From assembly GCF_019857185.1 (NCBI RefSeq), contig NZ_JAHWXP010000001.1, positions 310,001-374,000 on the forward strand: DNA of 64,000 bases. The letters are read 5' to 3'. The position numbers and the translations under genes are program-made. This DNA is from Alteriqipengyuania abyssalis. Lineage in GTDB: Bacteria > Pseudomonadota > Alphaproteobacteria > Sphingomonadales > Sphingomonadaceae. Under the pieces are notes generated by a model. The model was not told where the DNA came from and made no database searches. It saw nothing but the letters and a program-made list of their open reading frames with translations. This document shows, piece by piece, positions 46,796-55,982 of the stretch (the stretch's first letter is position 1; each line of letters begins with the position of its first letter).

Positions 46796-47284
46796 TCACT
46801 CGCCGTAGACGTAGTCCGGAAGTTTCGCCGCGCTCAGCGAGAAGAGCGCGAGCTGCCGCTTGTAGTTCGCCATCGTGATCCCGCCGTCGGCGATGATGTA
46901 CATGCGCAGGCTGATCTGACCGTCCGGGTCGAGATAGGCCCGGCCGAAGTTCTGGCGATAATTATATTCGTTGATCGCCTCGCGGACCTTCGCGGGCGTG
47001 GCGTCGTCCGGCGTTTCGTAGGTCACGAGGATTGAGGTGCCGAGGCAATTGCGCGAGGTTTCCTGATCCTCACACGCCATCAGCAGCGCATCCGCCATCA
47101 GGCCATTGTCGAAAGTGACCGAGATATTGGGCTTTCCGGATTGCTCTTCGGTCTCGGCATCGATGCCCGAGAGTGCCGAGAGCAGCGCGCTGCGCGTGAA
47201 CTGCGTCATCGGCCGTTCTGCCTGTGCATTCGCGGCTGAAACCAGCCCGCACGCCAGAACCGCGCCCATTATCACCGTCTTCAT
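46796..47284 (-). CDS. YbjN-like secreted protein
   Basis: The 162-residue product has a signal peptide (cleavage near ANAQAE) and the YbjN-like sensory-transduction fold (TRSALLSALSGIDAETEE; REAINEYNYRQNFGRAYLDPDGQISLR). The E. coli homologue is a regulator-like protein of unknown mechanism; this one would act in the periplasm. Start 47284 is chosen over one 10 codons upstream. Beyond the stop the frame stays open for 24 more codons. Confidence 0.75.
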   Translation of the reverse strand: MKTVIMGAVLACGLVSAANAQAERPMTQFTRSALLSALSGIDAETEEQSGKPNISVTFDNGLMADALLMACEDQETSRNCLGTSILVTYETPDDATPAKVREAINEYNYRQNFGRAYLDPDGQISLRMYIIADGGITMANYKRQLALFSLSAAKLPDYVYGE

Positions 47285-47410
47285 CTCACCTGTCCCCCTC
47301 GCTAATCGCGCCAATCAGGAGCGAAAGACTAGCTGCGGTACGAACCGGCGCAAGACGGAATCTTGCGGTTGAGACGGCGGATGGCGCAACTGACGGGCCA
47401 TCCTCTTCCC

Positions 47411-48499
47411 CTAGAGCAGCCGCAACTGCCCGCCGGTGGTGGGCGCGCGGAAGCGTGAGCAGTCGAGCGCGAACTTCGCCTTGCCGTCGCCTATCCCGGC
47501 CCGCTTGCAGGCGACGCGGAAGCGGGCGCGGAAGAGGTCGGCCCACACGCCTTGGGGCTTGAGCCTGCTGAAGAAATCCGGGTCGTTGTCGCGCCCGTTG
47601 CGGATCGATCGGACGATTCCCATCACCTTGTCCTTGCGGTCCGGAAAATGCGTTTCCAGCCATTCGCGGAACAGCGGTGCCACTTCATGCGGCAGGCGCA
47701 GCGGGATCCATCCGGCGGAGGTCACGCCCAATTCCGCCGCGCGCGCGACGATGCCTTCCATCGCGTCATCGGTGATCGCGGGGATGACCGGCGCGATCGA
47801 GCAATGGGTGGGCACCCCGGCCTGCGTCAATGTGCCCAGCGCCGCGAGCCGTTTGGTGGGGGAGGGCGCGCGCGGTTCGACCAGCCGCGACAGGCTCGGG
47901 TCGAGTGAGGTGACAGAAATCGCCACCGCGATCAGGTCTTTACGGGCCATCTCTTCGAGGATGTCGAGGTCGGCCAGCACCCGGTCGGACTTGGTGGTGA
48001 TGGTCACCGGATGGCGCGCGTCGAGGCACACTTCCAGCATCGCCCGGGTGATGCGGTACCGGCCTTCGATCGGCTGGTAGGGATCGGTGTTGGTTCCCAT
48101 CGCGATCGGGCGCGGCTGGTAGCCCGGCTTGGCCAGAGTTTCGGCAAGCAGCTTCGCCGCGTCGGGCTTGGCGAACAGCTTGCTCTCGAAATCGAGGCCG
48201 GGCGACAGGTCTAGATAGGCATGGGTCGGCCGCGCGAAGCAGTAGATGCAGCCATGCTCGCACCCCCGGTAGGCATTCACCGAACGGTCGAAGCCGATGT
48301 CGGGCGACTGGTTGAAGGAGAGGATCGAGCGCGGATGCTCGATCGTCACCTCGGTGCGCAGTTTCGGGGCAGGGCCGTCGATTGCCTCTGCCACATCGCG
48401 CCAGTCGCCATCCGCCTCGCGCGTGGCGAGGCCGAAGCGGGTGGATACGTCGCCGCTCTGTGCTCCTCTGCCTTTGACCTGTTCCATATGTTGGAACAT
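47411..48499 (-). CDS. Radical SAM protein of the SplB-like (PA0069) type
   Basis: The 362-residue protein has the radical-SAM triad CEHGCIYC (Cys80, Cys84 and Cys87 from the first ATG) preceded by NAYRGC. It contains an RPxxMGTNTDPYQPIEG and ITTKSDRVLADLDILEEM core typical of the spore-photoproduct-lyase-like/PA0069 branch. A perfect LexA box overlaps the first ATG (48499); an alternative ATG is at 48487 (MEQVKGRG). SOS control suggests a DNA-repair job, but the reaction is unknown. Confidence 0.88.
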   Translation of the reverse strand: MFQHMEQVKGRGAQSGDVSTRFGLATREADGDWRDVAEAIDGPAPKLRTEVTIEHPRSILSFNQSPDIGFDRSVNAYRGCEHGCIYCFARPTHAYLDLSPGLDFESKLFAKPDAAKLLAETLAKPGYQPRPIAMGTNTDPYQPIEGRYRITRAMLEVCLDARHPVTITTKSDRVLADLDILEEMARKDLIAVAISVTSLDPSLSRLVEPRAPSPTKRLAALGTLTQAGVPTHCSIAPVIPAITDDAMEGIVARAAELGVTSAGWIPLRLPHEVAPLFREWLETHFPDRKDKVMGIVRSIRNGRDNDPDFFSRLKPQGVWADLFRARFRVACKRAGIGDGKAKFALDCSRFRAPTTGGQLRLL

Positions 48500-48508
48500 A
48501 CAGAGAAC
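48494..48508. promoter_or_regulatory. Alphaproteobacterial LexA (SOS) box
   Basis: The sequence GAACATACAGAGAAC fits the alphaproteobacterial consensus GAAC-N7-GAAC exactly. It sits at the 5' end of the radical SAM gene and overlaps its first possible start codon. LexA bound here would block that gene. Confidence 0.88.
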
Positions 48509-48631
48509 ATAGGAGCGAGTCGATCCGGATTTTCAGCCGTGTCCGCAATCGCCGGGGCGATCCTCACCTCTCAGGCTTTCGCGCGAGTGGGTTCAATGTC
48601 CCGAAGTCTGGTGGAAATGAGACCTTAGAAC

Positions 48632-48922
48632 CTAGGTACAGCTCGGCTCTGCAAAGGTGACGCTAGTAGTCCACCCTCTGGCGTTCGCATTGAAAGTGGC
48701 GTCCATCACAGCCTTATATGTCACGCTCATTCGGGCCCGAAAGATGAGCGTTCGCTTACCGTCGAGCACATTATCCGAAACCAACGTCCAAGCTTCATAT
48801 CCGGTTTGAAGGTCACCTACGAAGGCCGAATATTCGTCCTCGTCGGCGCTTGCATTCACGGTCAGCAGAACGTCCTGCGCGGGTGCTTCACAATTGACGG
48901 GTGGCGGGGGTAGCGCATCCAT
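48632..48922 (-). CDS. Small hypothetical protein, atypical composition
   Basis: A 96-residue protein starting MDALPPPPVNCEAPA, with two cysteines (Cys11 and the Cys two residues before the end) and beta-like segments such as TLIFRARMSVTYKAV. The DNA here is clearly lower in GC than the rest of the window, and codon choice differs. A 12-bp direct repeat (48599-48610 and 48931-48942) flanks it. There is no signal peptide. The gene could be recently acquired. Confidence 0.55.
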   Translation of the reverse strand: MDALPPPPVNCEAPAQDVLLTVNASADEDEYSAFVGDLQTGYEAWTLVSDNVLDGKRTLIFRARMSVTYKAVMDATFNANARGWTTSVTFAEPSCT

Positions 48923-49075
48923 TGGTAATCTCCCGAAGTCTGCAGTCTGTGACAGGAACTTCTATCATTTAACTTGCGACCGCAATGGGGTCGTTACCGG
49001 AATGACGTCTCTGGGGGTGGCGAACAAGGAATCCGACTTTCTAAATACTCGCAATATCTCATCTTCGCGGCCACG

Positions 49076-50110
49076 TCAGCCCAGCGCCACCTGCAGCACC
49101 GCCGCGCCCAGCCATAGCGCGAGCAGGATGACCGATTCCCAGCCGATCCCGCCGGGCCCCTGCTTCTCGCGCCGCAGCAGGCCGAGCAGCAGTACGCCGG
49201 TCATCAGGCAGACTAGCGCCATCCAGAACAGCGCGCGCTCTCCGATCGCGTGGTAGATCGAGCCGTCGCGGTAAGCGATGTCGCTGGCGGAGACGAACAG
49301 CGCGTCGAACATGTTGCCGCCGATGATCCCGCCGATCGCGAGCTGCAGCGCGCCGCGCCGCACGGCTGCGATAGTGGTCACCAGTTCGGGCAGCGAGGTG
49401 ACGATCGCGGTGCCCAGCGCACCGACGACGCCTTGCGAAATGCCCAGCTCGCCGCTCAGCGCGAGGCCGCTTTCGCCGACCACCCAGCCGCATGCGCCAA
49501 CGATCAGCACCAGTCCGGCGAACAGGCTCGCGAGCAGCGGGGTGGAGCGCGGGTCGTTCTCGATATCGTCGGCTTCGACGCGCAGGCCCGGCGTTTCCTT
49601 GGGCTGCCACATCGGCTCCTGCCGGATCGAATGCGCGTTGTGCAGGCCGATCAGATAGACCGCAATCATGATCGGGCTGACCGGGTGGACGCCGAAAAAC
49701 GCGATCTGCGGCGCGGCATAGGCCATGATCGGCATGACCGAGAGGATGATGAGCACGGTCGCCTGGCCCAAGTTCACCGTGCTTGCGCCCGCGTGCTCCA
49801 GATTGACGTGGCGATAGAAGATGTCCGCCAGCGCTAGGAACATCGTCTGCGCGGCGATCCCGCCCATGGCGTTGGACACCGCAAGCTCGGGTGCGCCGCT
49901 GGCGGCGGTAGTGATCGAGGTGACGATGCCCGAAATGCTCGTGCCAGCGCCCAGCAGGACCGCGCCGATCAGCGCTTCGCCGAGGCCGGTGCGGTCGGCC
50001 AGCACGTCCGCGATGGCGGCCATCTTGCTGCCGAAATACGCGATCAGCAGCGCGCTCGCGACGAACAGCGCAGCTAGCCAGGGCAGGGGGAGGGACTGGA
50101 TGTCGGGCAT
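49076..50110 (-). CDS. Sodium/calcium-type cation antiporter
   Basis: The 344-residue integral membrane protein has two inverted-topology repeats of the CaCA family: [29 protein letters not shown] (about 55-83) and [37 protein letters not shown] (about 234-270), each holding the acidic ion-binding residue (Glu in APEL / LPEL). About ten hydrophobic segments are visible. It exchanges Na+ or H+ for Ca2+; selectivity is not determined. Confidence 0.92.
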   Translation of the reverse strand: MPDIQSLPLPWLAALFVASALLIAYFGSKMAAIADVLADRTGLGEALIGAVLLGAGTSISGIVTSITTAASGAPELAVSNAMGGIAAQTMFLALADIFYRHVNLEHAGASTVNLGQATVLIILSVMPIMAYAAPQIAFFGVHPVSPIMIAVYLIGLHNAHSIRQEPMWQPKETPGLRVEADDIENDPRSTPLLASLFAGLVLIVGACGWVVGESGLALSGELGISQGVVGALGTAIVTSLPELVTTIAAVRRGALQLAIGGIIGGNMFDALFVSASDIAYRDGSIYHAIGERALFWMALVCLMTGVLLLGLLRREKQGPGGIGWESVILLALWLGAAVLQVALG

Positions 50111-50154
50111 GGGGCTCGCTGGAAGAGCGGCCCCGCGCCCCTATCGTTCCAGCG

Positions 50155-50682
50155 TTATCGTTCGAGCAGGCGCGGCATCAGCTCGACGAAGTTGCAGGGC
50201 CGGTGGCGGCTGTCGAGCTGGTCCTTGAGGATCTTGTCCCACCCGTCCTTCACCGCGCCGTTCGAGCCGGGCAGCGCGAAGACGAAGGTATCGCCCGCCA
50301 GCACGGCGCAGGCTCGGCTCTGGATCGTGGAGGTGCCGATGCTCTGGTAGCTGATCCAGCGGAACAGCTCGCCGAAACCGGGGATGCCCTTGTCCTTCAC
50401 CCTGTCGAGCGCTTCGGGGGTGACATCGCGCCCGGTCAGCCCGGTGCCGCCGGTGGTGATCACCGCGTCGACATCCTTGCTCGCGATGAAGCGGCGCAGC
50501 ACGTCGTAGATTTCGGCGGCATCGTCGGGGCAGATGGTCCGTTCGACGAGGGTGTGCCCGGCCTCGCGTACCCGTGCCTCCAGCAGGTCGCCCGAGGTGT
50601 CGGTCGACGGATCGCGCGTGTCCGATACGGTGACCAGCGCGATCCCGATCGGCTGGAAGGTGCGGGTTTCTTCGATAGGCAT
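50155..50682 (-). CDS. moaB: Molybdenum cofactor biosynthesis protein B
   Basis: The 175-residue MoaB/MogA-like protein has [14 protein letters not shown] near the start and the [15 protein letters not shown] nucleotide-binding motif. It adenylates molybdopterin or assists in cofactor assembly. Its start overlaps the lytic transglycosylase stop by one base (TAATG), an odd pairing that is probably only transcriptional. Confidence 0.93.
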   Translation of the reverse strand: MPIEETRTFQPIGIALVTVSDTRDPSTDTSGDLLEARVREAGHTLVERTICPDDAAEIYDVLRRFIASKDVDAVITTGGTGLTGRDVTPEALDRVKDKGIPGFGELFRWISYQSIGTSTIQSRACAVLAGDTFVFALPGSNGAVKDGWDKILKDQLDSRHRPCNFVELMPRLLER

Positions 50683-52448
50683 TAGCGGCGGGTAAACCGC
50701 TGGGTCGGCGGGCCTGCCTCGGGGAAACCGGGCCAGCGGTTCATCGCCAGCGCCTGCCTGCTGGGCGAGGGCGCGGCGGCCTGCCGCTCGTACATCCAGT
50801 AGTTGCGGGTGACGATCGCGACATAGCCGCGCGTTTCCCAATAGGGGATCGACTCCATGTAGAGCAGCGGGTCGCCCTGGTCGTTCACCTCGGTATTCCA
50901 GCGGCCCACCGGCGTCAGCCCCGCGTTATAGGCAGCCATGATCTTTGGCAGCTTGCCCTGCGTCGCGGGATGATCGCGCAGCATCTGCAGGTGCCGCTGG
51001 CCGAAGGCGAGGTTGACGCTCGGCTGGTTGAGCGAGCGGGGATTGCCGCTGACGCCTAGCGCGCCGGCATGGTCCTGCGCGGCGGCGGGCATGATCTGCA
51101 TCAGGCCGCGGGCACCTGCGGGGCTGACCACCGCCGCGCGGAAGTTCGATTCCTGTAGGGCGTGCGCATAGGCGAGTGCGGGGTCGACCTGCCATCCGGT
51201 CACCGGCTCCCACCGCGCGACGGGGAAACGCAGCGCCGGGTCGGGCGTGCCGCCACGCGGGGCGTTGTGCGCCATCCACAGCTGGGTCGAGGGCAGGCCA
51301 AGCTCGCGTGCGAGGCGCGAGAGTGCGGTAAACTCGGACGGATCGCCGATCCGCGCCTGGTGCCGCAGGACTTCGTCGGCCAGCTCGTCATGCCCCAGCT
51401 CGGCCAGAGCGACTGCGACGCGGACGTTCTCCTCGCGGCTCAGCTGCTGCCAGTCGGCGGGGCTGAGGTCGGGCGTTTCGCCTGCACGCGGCAGGTGCTG
51501 GCCCAGCTGCTCGCGCGCGAGCATGCCATACAGCGTCTCGTCCATCATCGCCGCGCCGCGCAGCTTTTCCGCCGCCTTTTCCGGCTGGCGGCAACGAATG
51601 TACGACCGGCTCGCCCAGTAATAGGCGGCCGCCGAGAGTTCGGGGTTGATCGCGCTCGCCGCCGCGCGGTCGAACCCGTCGGCGGCGGTCGTGCAGTCGC
51701 CCATCCGCCAGGCGGAGATGCCGACCACCCAGTCGCCTTCGGGCACCCACGGTCCGCTGCCATCGCGCACCGTGCGCGCCATCGCGAGCGCGGCGGCATC
51801 GTTGTTCTCGATGTAATAGCTCCACGCGACGCGGCGGCGCCATTCGGCCCGCGCTTCGCTGCTGAGCCCGGCATCCACCCCGTCGAGCAGCAGGCGCGCG
51901 CCATCGGGATCGTCGTTGCTGATCTTGTCGAGGATCGCCGCCTTGATGTCGCCCGGCATGGTGCCGTCATTGGTGTCGCGCGGCAGGATCCGCTTGCTGG
52001 CATAGCCTTGCGGGAGGAAGCTCTGTTCGGGCGGCAGGTAGGGCGCGCTCATCAATCCGCGCTTGGAGGCGAGATCGGTAATCTGCTGCGCCTGCGGCAG
52101 ACGGCTGCCCTTGGCGAGCCATTCCTGCAGCGCGGGCAGTTCGATCCGCGGGCTGTTCGCGTCGAGATAGTACTCGGCCTGCGCAATCAGCTTGAGCGGT
52201 TCGTCGCCCCGCTGCGCGAGCAGGCTTTCGACCTCGCTCCAGTTGCCATTATCCAGCGCGGCGAACACGCGGGTGTAGAACTGCCGGTCGGCTTCGCTGA
52301 GCACCTGCGGGATGTTCGGATTGGCCGCGCGTTCGCGGAAATACTCCGCCGCGCTCTGCGACTGGGCCATCGCGGGCGTGGCCACGGGCAGCACGGCCAG
52401 CGTGGCGGCGAGGGGGAGGAGAATGCGTTTCATCGTCGGTTGTCTCAT
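50682..52448 (-). CDS. Soluble lytic murein transglycosylase
   Basis: The product (588 residues from ATG 52448; 583 from ATG 52433) has a signal peptide (MKRILLPLAATLAVLP, cleaved near AMAQSQ), a long alpha-superhelical U-domain (about 30-430) and a C-terminal SLT catalytic domain. The catalytic glutamate is in HALQESNFR, and the conserved GLMQIMPAA motif follows. Slt70-type enzymes cleave glycan strands of peptidoglycan to 1,6-anhydromuropeptides. ATG 52448 overlaps the upstream stop (ATGA). Confidence 0.94.
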   Translation of the reverse strand: MRQPTMKRILLPLAATLAVLPVATPAMAQSQSAAEYFRERAANPNIPQVLSEADRQFYTRVFAALDNGNWSEVESLLAQRGDEPLKLIAQAEYYLDANSPRIELPALQEWLAKGSRLPQAQQITDLASKRGLMSAPYLPPEQSFLPQGYASKRILPRDTNDGTMPGDIKAAILDKISNDDPDGARLLLDGVDAGLSSEARAEWRRRVAWSYYIENNDAAALAMARTVRDGSGPWVPEGDWVVGISAWRMGDCTTAADGFDRAAASAINPELSAAAYYWASRSYIRCRQPEKAAEKLRGAAMMDETLYGMLAREQLGQHLPRAGETPDLSPADWQQLSREENVRVAVALAELGHDELADEVLRHQARIGDPSEFTALSRLARELGLPSTQLWMAHNAPRGGTPDPALRFPVARWEPVTGWQVDPALAYAHALQESNFRAAVVSPAGARGLMQIMPAAAQDHAGALGVSGNPRSLNQPSVNLAFGQRHLQMLRDHPATQGKLPKIMAAYNAGLTPVGRWNTEVNDQGDPLLYMESIPYWETRGYVAIVTRNYWMYERQAAAPSPSRQALAMNRWPGFPEAGPPTQRFTRR

Positions 52449-53260
52449 TGGGCGGGGTCGCTCCGGTTGAGCCATCGGGTCCATGTCTGTGCGCGCTTTG
52501 CCGGGCTGCGGAGCAGGCTCGCGAAATCCGGCATCGCGAAGACAGGCGCTTTACCACCGCCGTGCGAAATTGTGGTTAACGCTTTGTCTTCCTGCGCCAT
52601 CTCGTGCGCAAGAAGCGACCAGACGCGTTCGCCCAGCACGATCACCTGCGCCGGGCGCACCAGCGCGACATGGTGCTGCGCCAGCTTGCCATAGCCTGCG
52701 CGCCCGACCGCATCCCATTCGGGCCGCAGGGTGTGGCGCGGCAGCACGCTGGCGAAATAGGCCGCATCGCTCGCAAACCCCATCGCGCGCAGCATGTTCG
52801 CGGCGAGGATGGCGGCAGGCTCGCCCAGCAGGTCCTCGCCCGCAGGCTGGTCGATCAGCAGCATGACCTGCGCCTGCGCCGGGCCGCGCGGGGCCACGCG
52901 GGGGTAGGAGCCGGGCGGGTCGAGCGCATCGCTCTCCATCCACCACGCGCGGAATGCGTCGAGATCGTCGGGCCACTGCGCCGGATCGCCGGGATGCGCA
53001 GCGCCGCCGCTGCCGCTGGCGATGAAGCGGCTCAGCGCCGTGCGGTTGGGCGGCGGCGGGGGAGGGGGCGGCGGCGCGGAGGGCGCATCCGTCGCCCGAT
53101 CGCTCTGAGTAGTCTGCGCATCGCCCTTGCCGTCGGCCTCTTTCAACCATCCGGAGGGCGCATCCTCGACATGCTCCAACACCCCGGCATCGGCCCACCA
53201 GTCGAGGCTGGCGGCGAATGCTTCGCGCAAATTTTCGGGGTGGAAGGAATGGTCGGCCAT
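52445..53260 (-). CDS. Degenerate uracil-DNA glycosylase-like protein
   Basis: The 271-residue protein has an N-terminal helical region, a nine-proline run (about 63-71) and a C-terminal fold resembling family 4/5 uracil-DNA glycosylases. LLIDQPAGEDLLGEPAAILAANMLRAMG corresponds to the GE.PG..ED..G.PF...AG.LL..ML motif. There are no cysteines, so the Fe-S cluster of the type-4 family is absent, and the catalytic HPS-type motif reads MPD. Activity is doubtful. Confidence 0.7.
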   Translation of the reverse strand: MADHSFHPENLREAFAASLDWWADAGVLEHVEDAPSGWLKEADGKGDAQTTQSDRATDAPSAPPPPPPPPPNRTALSRFIASGSGGAAHPGDPAQWPDDLDAFRAWWMESDALDPPGSYPRVAPRGPAQAQVMLLIDQPAGEDLLGEPAAILAANMLRAMGFASDAAYFASVLPRHTLRPEWDAVGRAGYGKLAQHHVALVRPAQVIVLGERVWSLLAHEMAQEDKALTTISHGGGKAPVFAMPDFASLLRSPAKRAQTWTRWLNRSDPAQ

Positions 53261-53345
53261 TTCGCACAGGGTCTTGACCTGTGGCGCGCAGGCAATCAAG
53301 CCGGAAGCAACGCTAATTCGGCCCGAAAAGAGCTTCGAGGATATT

Positions 53346-54992
53346 ATGATCGAACGTGAATCCATGCCGTGCGATGTGCTGGTGGTCGGCGGAGGCCCCG
53401 CCGGGCTCGCCGCAGCCATCCGCCTGAAGCAGATCAATGAAGAGCTTGAAGTCGTCGTCCTCGAAAAAGGGTCGGAGATCGGCGCGCATATTCTTTCGGG
53501 CGTGGTTCACGACCCGAAGGCGCTGAACGAGCTGTTCCCCGACTGGAAGGACATGGACTGTCCGATCGGCGAAGTCCCGGTGACCGACAACTGGCACTGG
53601 GTGCTGCGCAAGAACGGCAAGTTCCCCATGCCGCACCTCTTCATGCCCCCGCTGATGAGCAACAAGGGCAACTACACCGGCAGCCTCGCCAACCTGACCC
53701 GCTGGCTGGGCGAGCAGGCCGAAGGGCTCGGCGTGATGGTTTTCCCCGGATTCCCGGCCGCCGAAGTGATCTACGGCGACGACGGTGCGGTCGCGGGCGT
53801 CATCACGCAGGACATGGGCATCGCGGCGGATGGTTCGCAAAAGCCCGATTTCCAGCCGGGCATGGAAATCCACGCCAAGTACACCCTGTTCGCAGAGGGT
53901 GCGCGCGGCAGCCTGACCAAGCAGCTCAAGGCGAAATTCGACCTCGAGAAGGACTGCCAGCCGCAGACCTATGGCTTGGGCATCAAGGAATTGTGGGAAA
54001 TCGACCCCAAGAAGCACGTGCCGGGCCGGGTGATCCACACGCAGGGCTGGCCGCTCGACAATGATAGCTGGGGCGGCGGCTTCCTCTACCACATCGGCGA
54101 CAACCAGGTCGCGCTCGGCTTCGTGACCGCGCTCGATTACGCCAACCCGTATCTCTCGCCCTATCAGGAATTCCAGCGCTGGAAGCACCACCCCGACATC
54201 CTCGACATTATCGAGGGCGGGAAGCGCGTCGCCTATGGCGCGCGAGTAATCAACGAAGGCGGCTGGCAGAGCGTGCCGCAGCTGGCGTTCCCGGGCGGGG
54301 CGCTGATCGGGTGTTCGGCCGGCTTCGTCAACGTGCCCCGGATCAAGGGCAGCCACACCGCGATGAAGAGCGGGATGCTGGCCGCCGAAAGCGTCGCCGC
54401 GGCGATCGCTGCGGGCAAGGAACACACCCAGCTCGACGACTACGAAGAGAACCTGCGCGAAAGCTGGATCGCAACCGAGTTGAAGAAGGTGAAGAACGCG
54501 CAGCCCGCGATTGCCAAGCTGGGCGGCGATTTCGGCACCGTGCTGGCAGGCATCGACATGTGGATGCGCACGCTCAAGATCGGGCTGCCGTTCACGCTGA
54601 AGCACACGCCCGACTACACGCACACCAAGCGCGCCGACCTGTTCGACCCGATCATCTATCCCAAGCCCGATGGCGTGATCAGCTTCGACAAGCTGACCAG
54701 CGTTGCCTACAGCTTCACCAATCATGCCGAAGACCAGCCGACCCACCTCAAGGTGAAGGACATGGAGCTGCAGAAGGTGAGCGAGCTGGGCGAATATGCC
54801 GGTCTCTCGCAGCGGTACTGCCCCGCAGGCGTCTACGAATGGGTCGAGGACGAGGACACGGGTGAGATGACCTACGTCATCAACGGCCAGAACTGCGTCC
54901 ACTGCAAGACCTGCGACATCAAGGACCCGAACCAGAACATCGTCTGGACCGTGCCCGAAGGCGGGGGCGGGCCGAATTATCCGAATATGTAG
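53346..54992 (+). CDS. Electron transfer flavoprotein-ubiquinone oxidoreductase
   Basis: The 548-residue membrane-associated enzyme passes electrons from ETF to ubiquinone during fatty-acid and amino-acid oxidation. It has the FAD-binding VVGGGPAGLAAAIRL at its N-terminus, and a C-terminal [4Fe-4S] ferredoxin-like domain with RYCPAGVYEW and CVHCKTCDIKDPNQNI holding four cysteines. ATG 53346 is taken as the start; the frame is open much further upstream through the UDG-like gene. Confidence 0.95.
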   Translation: MIERESMPCDVLVVGGGPAGLAAAIRLKQINEELEVVVLEKGSEIGAHILSGVVHDPKALNELFPDWKDMDCPIGEVPVTDNWHWVLRKNGKFPMPHLFMPPLMSNKGNYTGSLANLTRWLGEQAEGLGVMVFPGFPAAEVIYGDDGAVAGVITQDMGIAADGSQKPDFQPGMEIHAKYTLFAEGARGSLTKQLKAKFDLEKDCQPQTYGLGIKELWEIDPKKHVPGRVIHTQGWPLDNDSWGGGFLYHIGDNQVALGFVTALDYANPYLSPYQEFQRWKHHPDILDIIEGGKRVAYGARVINEGGWQSVPQLAFPGGALIGCSAGFVNVPRIKGSHTAMKSGMLAAESVAAAIAAGKEHTQLDDYEENLRESWIATELKKVKNAQPAIAKLGGDFGTVLAGIDMWMRTLKIGLPFTLKHTPDYTHTKRADLFDPIIYPKPDGVISFDKLTSVAYSFTNHAEDQPTHLKVKDMELQKVSELGEYAGLSQRYCPAGVYEWVEDEDTGEMTYVINGQNCVHCKTCDIKDPNQNIVWTVPEGGGGPNYPNM

Positions 54993-55007
54993 CGGAGCAT
55001 TCCTCCC

Positions 55008-55150
55008 CATTCTGGGGAGGGGCTAGACTGCGAGACGTGAGGCTCGCCCGCTCCGACAGATTCTCCTCGTCACCCCGGGCTTGACCCGGGGTGGTGCTTG
55101 CTTTCTCGCACTTTGCCACAAGAAGCACTGGCCCGGATCAAGTCCGGGCC
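55008..55150. repeat. Set of three REP-like hairpins
   Basis: Between ETF-QO and ispE lie CCTCCCC/GGGGAGG (about 55008-55026), CACCCCGGG/CCCGGGGTG (55071-55079 with 55085-55093) and GGCCCGGA/TCCGGGCC (55130-55137 with 55143-55150). The last two have loops that are inverted copies of each other (CTTGA and TCAAG), typical of paired REP elements. Confidence 0.7.
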
Positions 55151-55169
55151 GACGATTGTTTGAGGGCCT

Positions 55170-55976
55170 GTGAAAGAAACCGCCTACGCCAAGCTCAACC
55201 TTGCGCTGCATGTCCGTGCACGGCGCGAGGATGGCTATCACGAGCTCGAAACGCTGTTCGCCTTCTGCGAACACGGCGATGTGCTGAGCGCTGAGCCTAC
55301 GGAGCGCGACACTGTGCGCACCCTCGGCGAGTTCGGCGGCAATGTCGGCGATCCGGGCGACAACCTCGTCGCGCGCGCTTTGGCCGCGCTGCCGCATCCC
55401 GGTGGCCTTGCGATCACCCTCGAAAAGAACCTGCCCGTCGCGGCGGGGCTGGGCGGAGGCTCGGCGGATGCTGGCGCGGTGTTCCGGCTGGTCGAGAAGG
55501 CGCACGGCCTGCCGGGCGACTGGCAGACCCGCGCGCTGAAGCTCGGCGCGGATGTTCCCGCCTGCGTGCGCTCCGAAATGGCGGTCGGGCGCGGGGTGGG
55601 GGAGGAGCTTGCGCCGCTTGAGAACGATCTTGCGGGCACGCCCGTGCTGCTGGTCAATCCGCGCATCGCGCTCTCCACCGGGCCGGTGTTCGCGGCGTGG
55701 GACGGGTTCGATCGCGGTCCGCTGCCTCAGGGCAGTGCCCGCGACATCGCGCTGCAGGGGCGCAACGATCTGGAAGCGCCCGCGATATCGATCTGCCCCG
55801 CGATCGACCAGGTGCTGCGCGCGCTGGGCGCGACCTCGCCGCTGCTGGCGCGCATGTCCGGCTCGGGCGCGACCTGCTTTGCGCTGTACGAGGATACCGA
55901 GCTGCGCGATGCCGCAGAGCGCGTGATCGCCCTGCGCCAGCCGGGGTGGTGGAGAATGGCGAGCGTTCTTAGATAG
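55170..55976 (+). CDS. ispE: 4-diphosphocytidyl-2-C-methyl-D-erythritol kinase
   Basis: IspE phosphorylates CDP-methylerythritol in the non-mevalonate isoprenoid pathway. The 268-residue GHMP kinase has AYAKLNLALHV at the start, the phosphate-binding loop PVAAGLGGGSADAGAVFRL (about residues 89-107) and the C-terminal MSGSGATCFAL. The start is GTG 55170, shortly after the REP-like hairpins. It is followed by the formylglutamate amidohydrolase after 6 bp. Confidence 0.94.
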   Translation: MKETAYAKLNLALHVRARREDGYHELETLFAFCEHGDVLSAEPTERDTVRTLGEFGGNVGDPGDNLVARALAALPHPGGLAITLEKNLPVAAGLGGGSADAGAVFRLVEKAHGLPGDWQTRALKLGADVPACVRSEMAVGRGVGEELAPLENDLAGTPVLLVNPRIALSTGPVFAAWDGFDRGPLPQGSARDIALQGRNDLEAPAISICPAIDQVLRALGATSPLLARMSGSGATCFALYEDTELRDAAERVIALRQPGWWRMASVLR

Positions 55977-55982
55977 GCGCGC

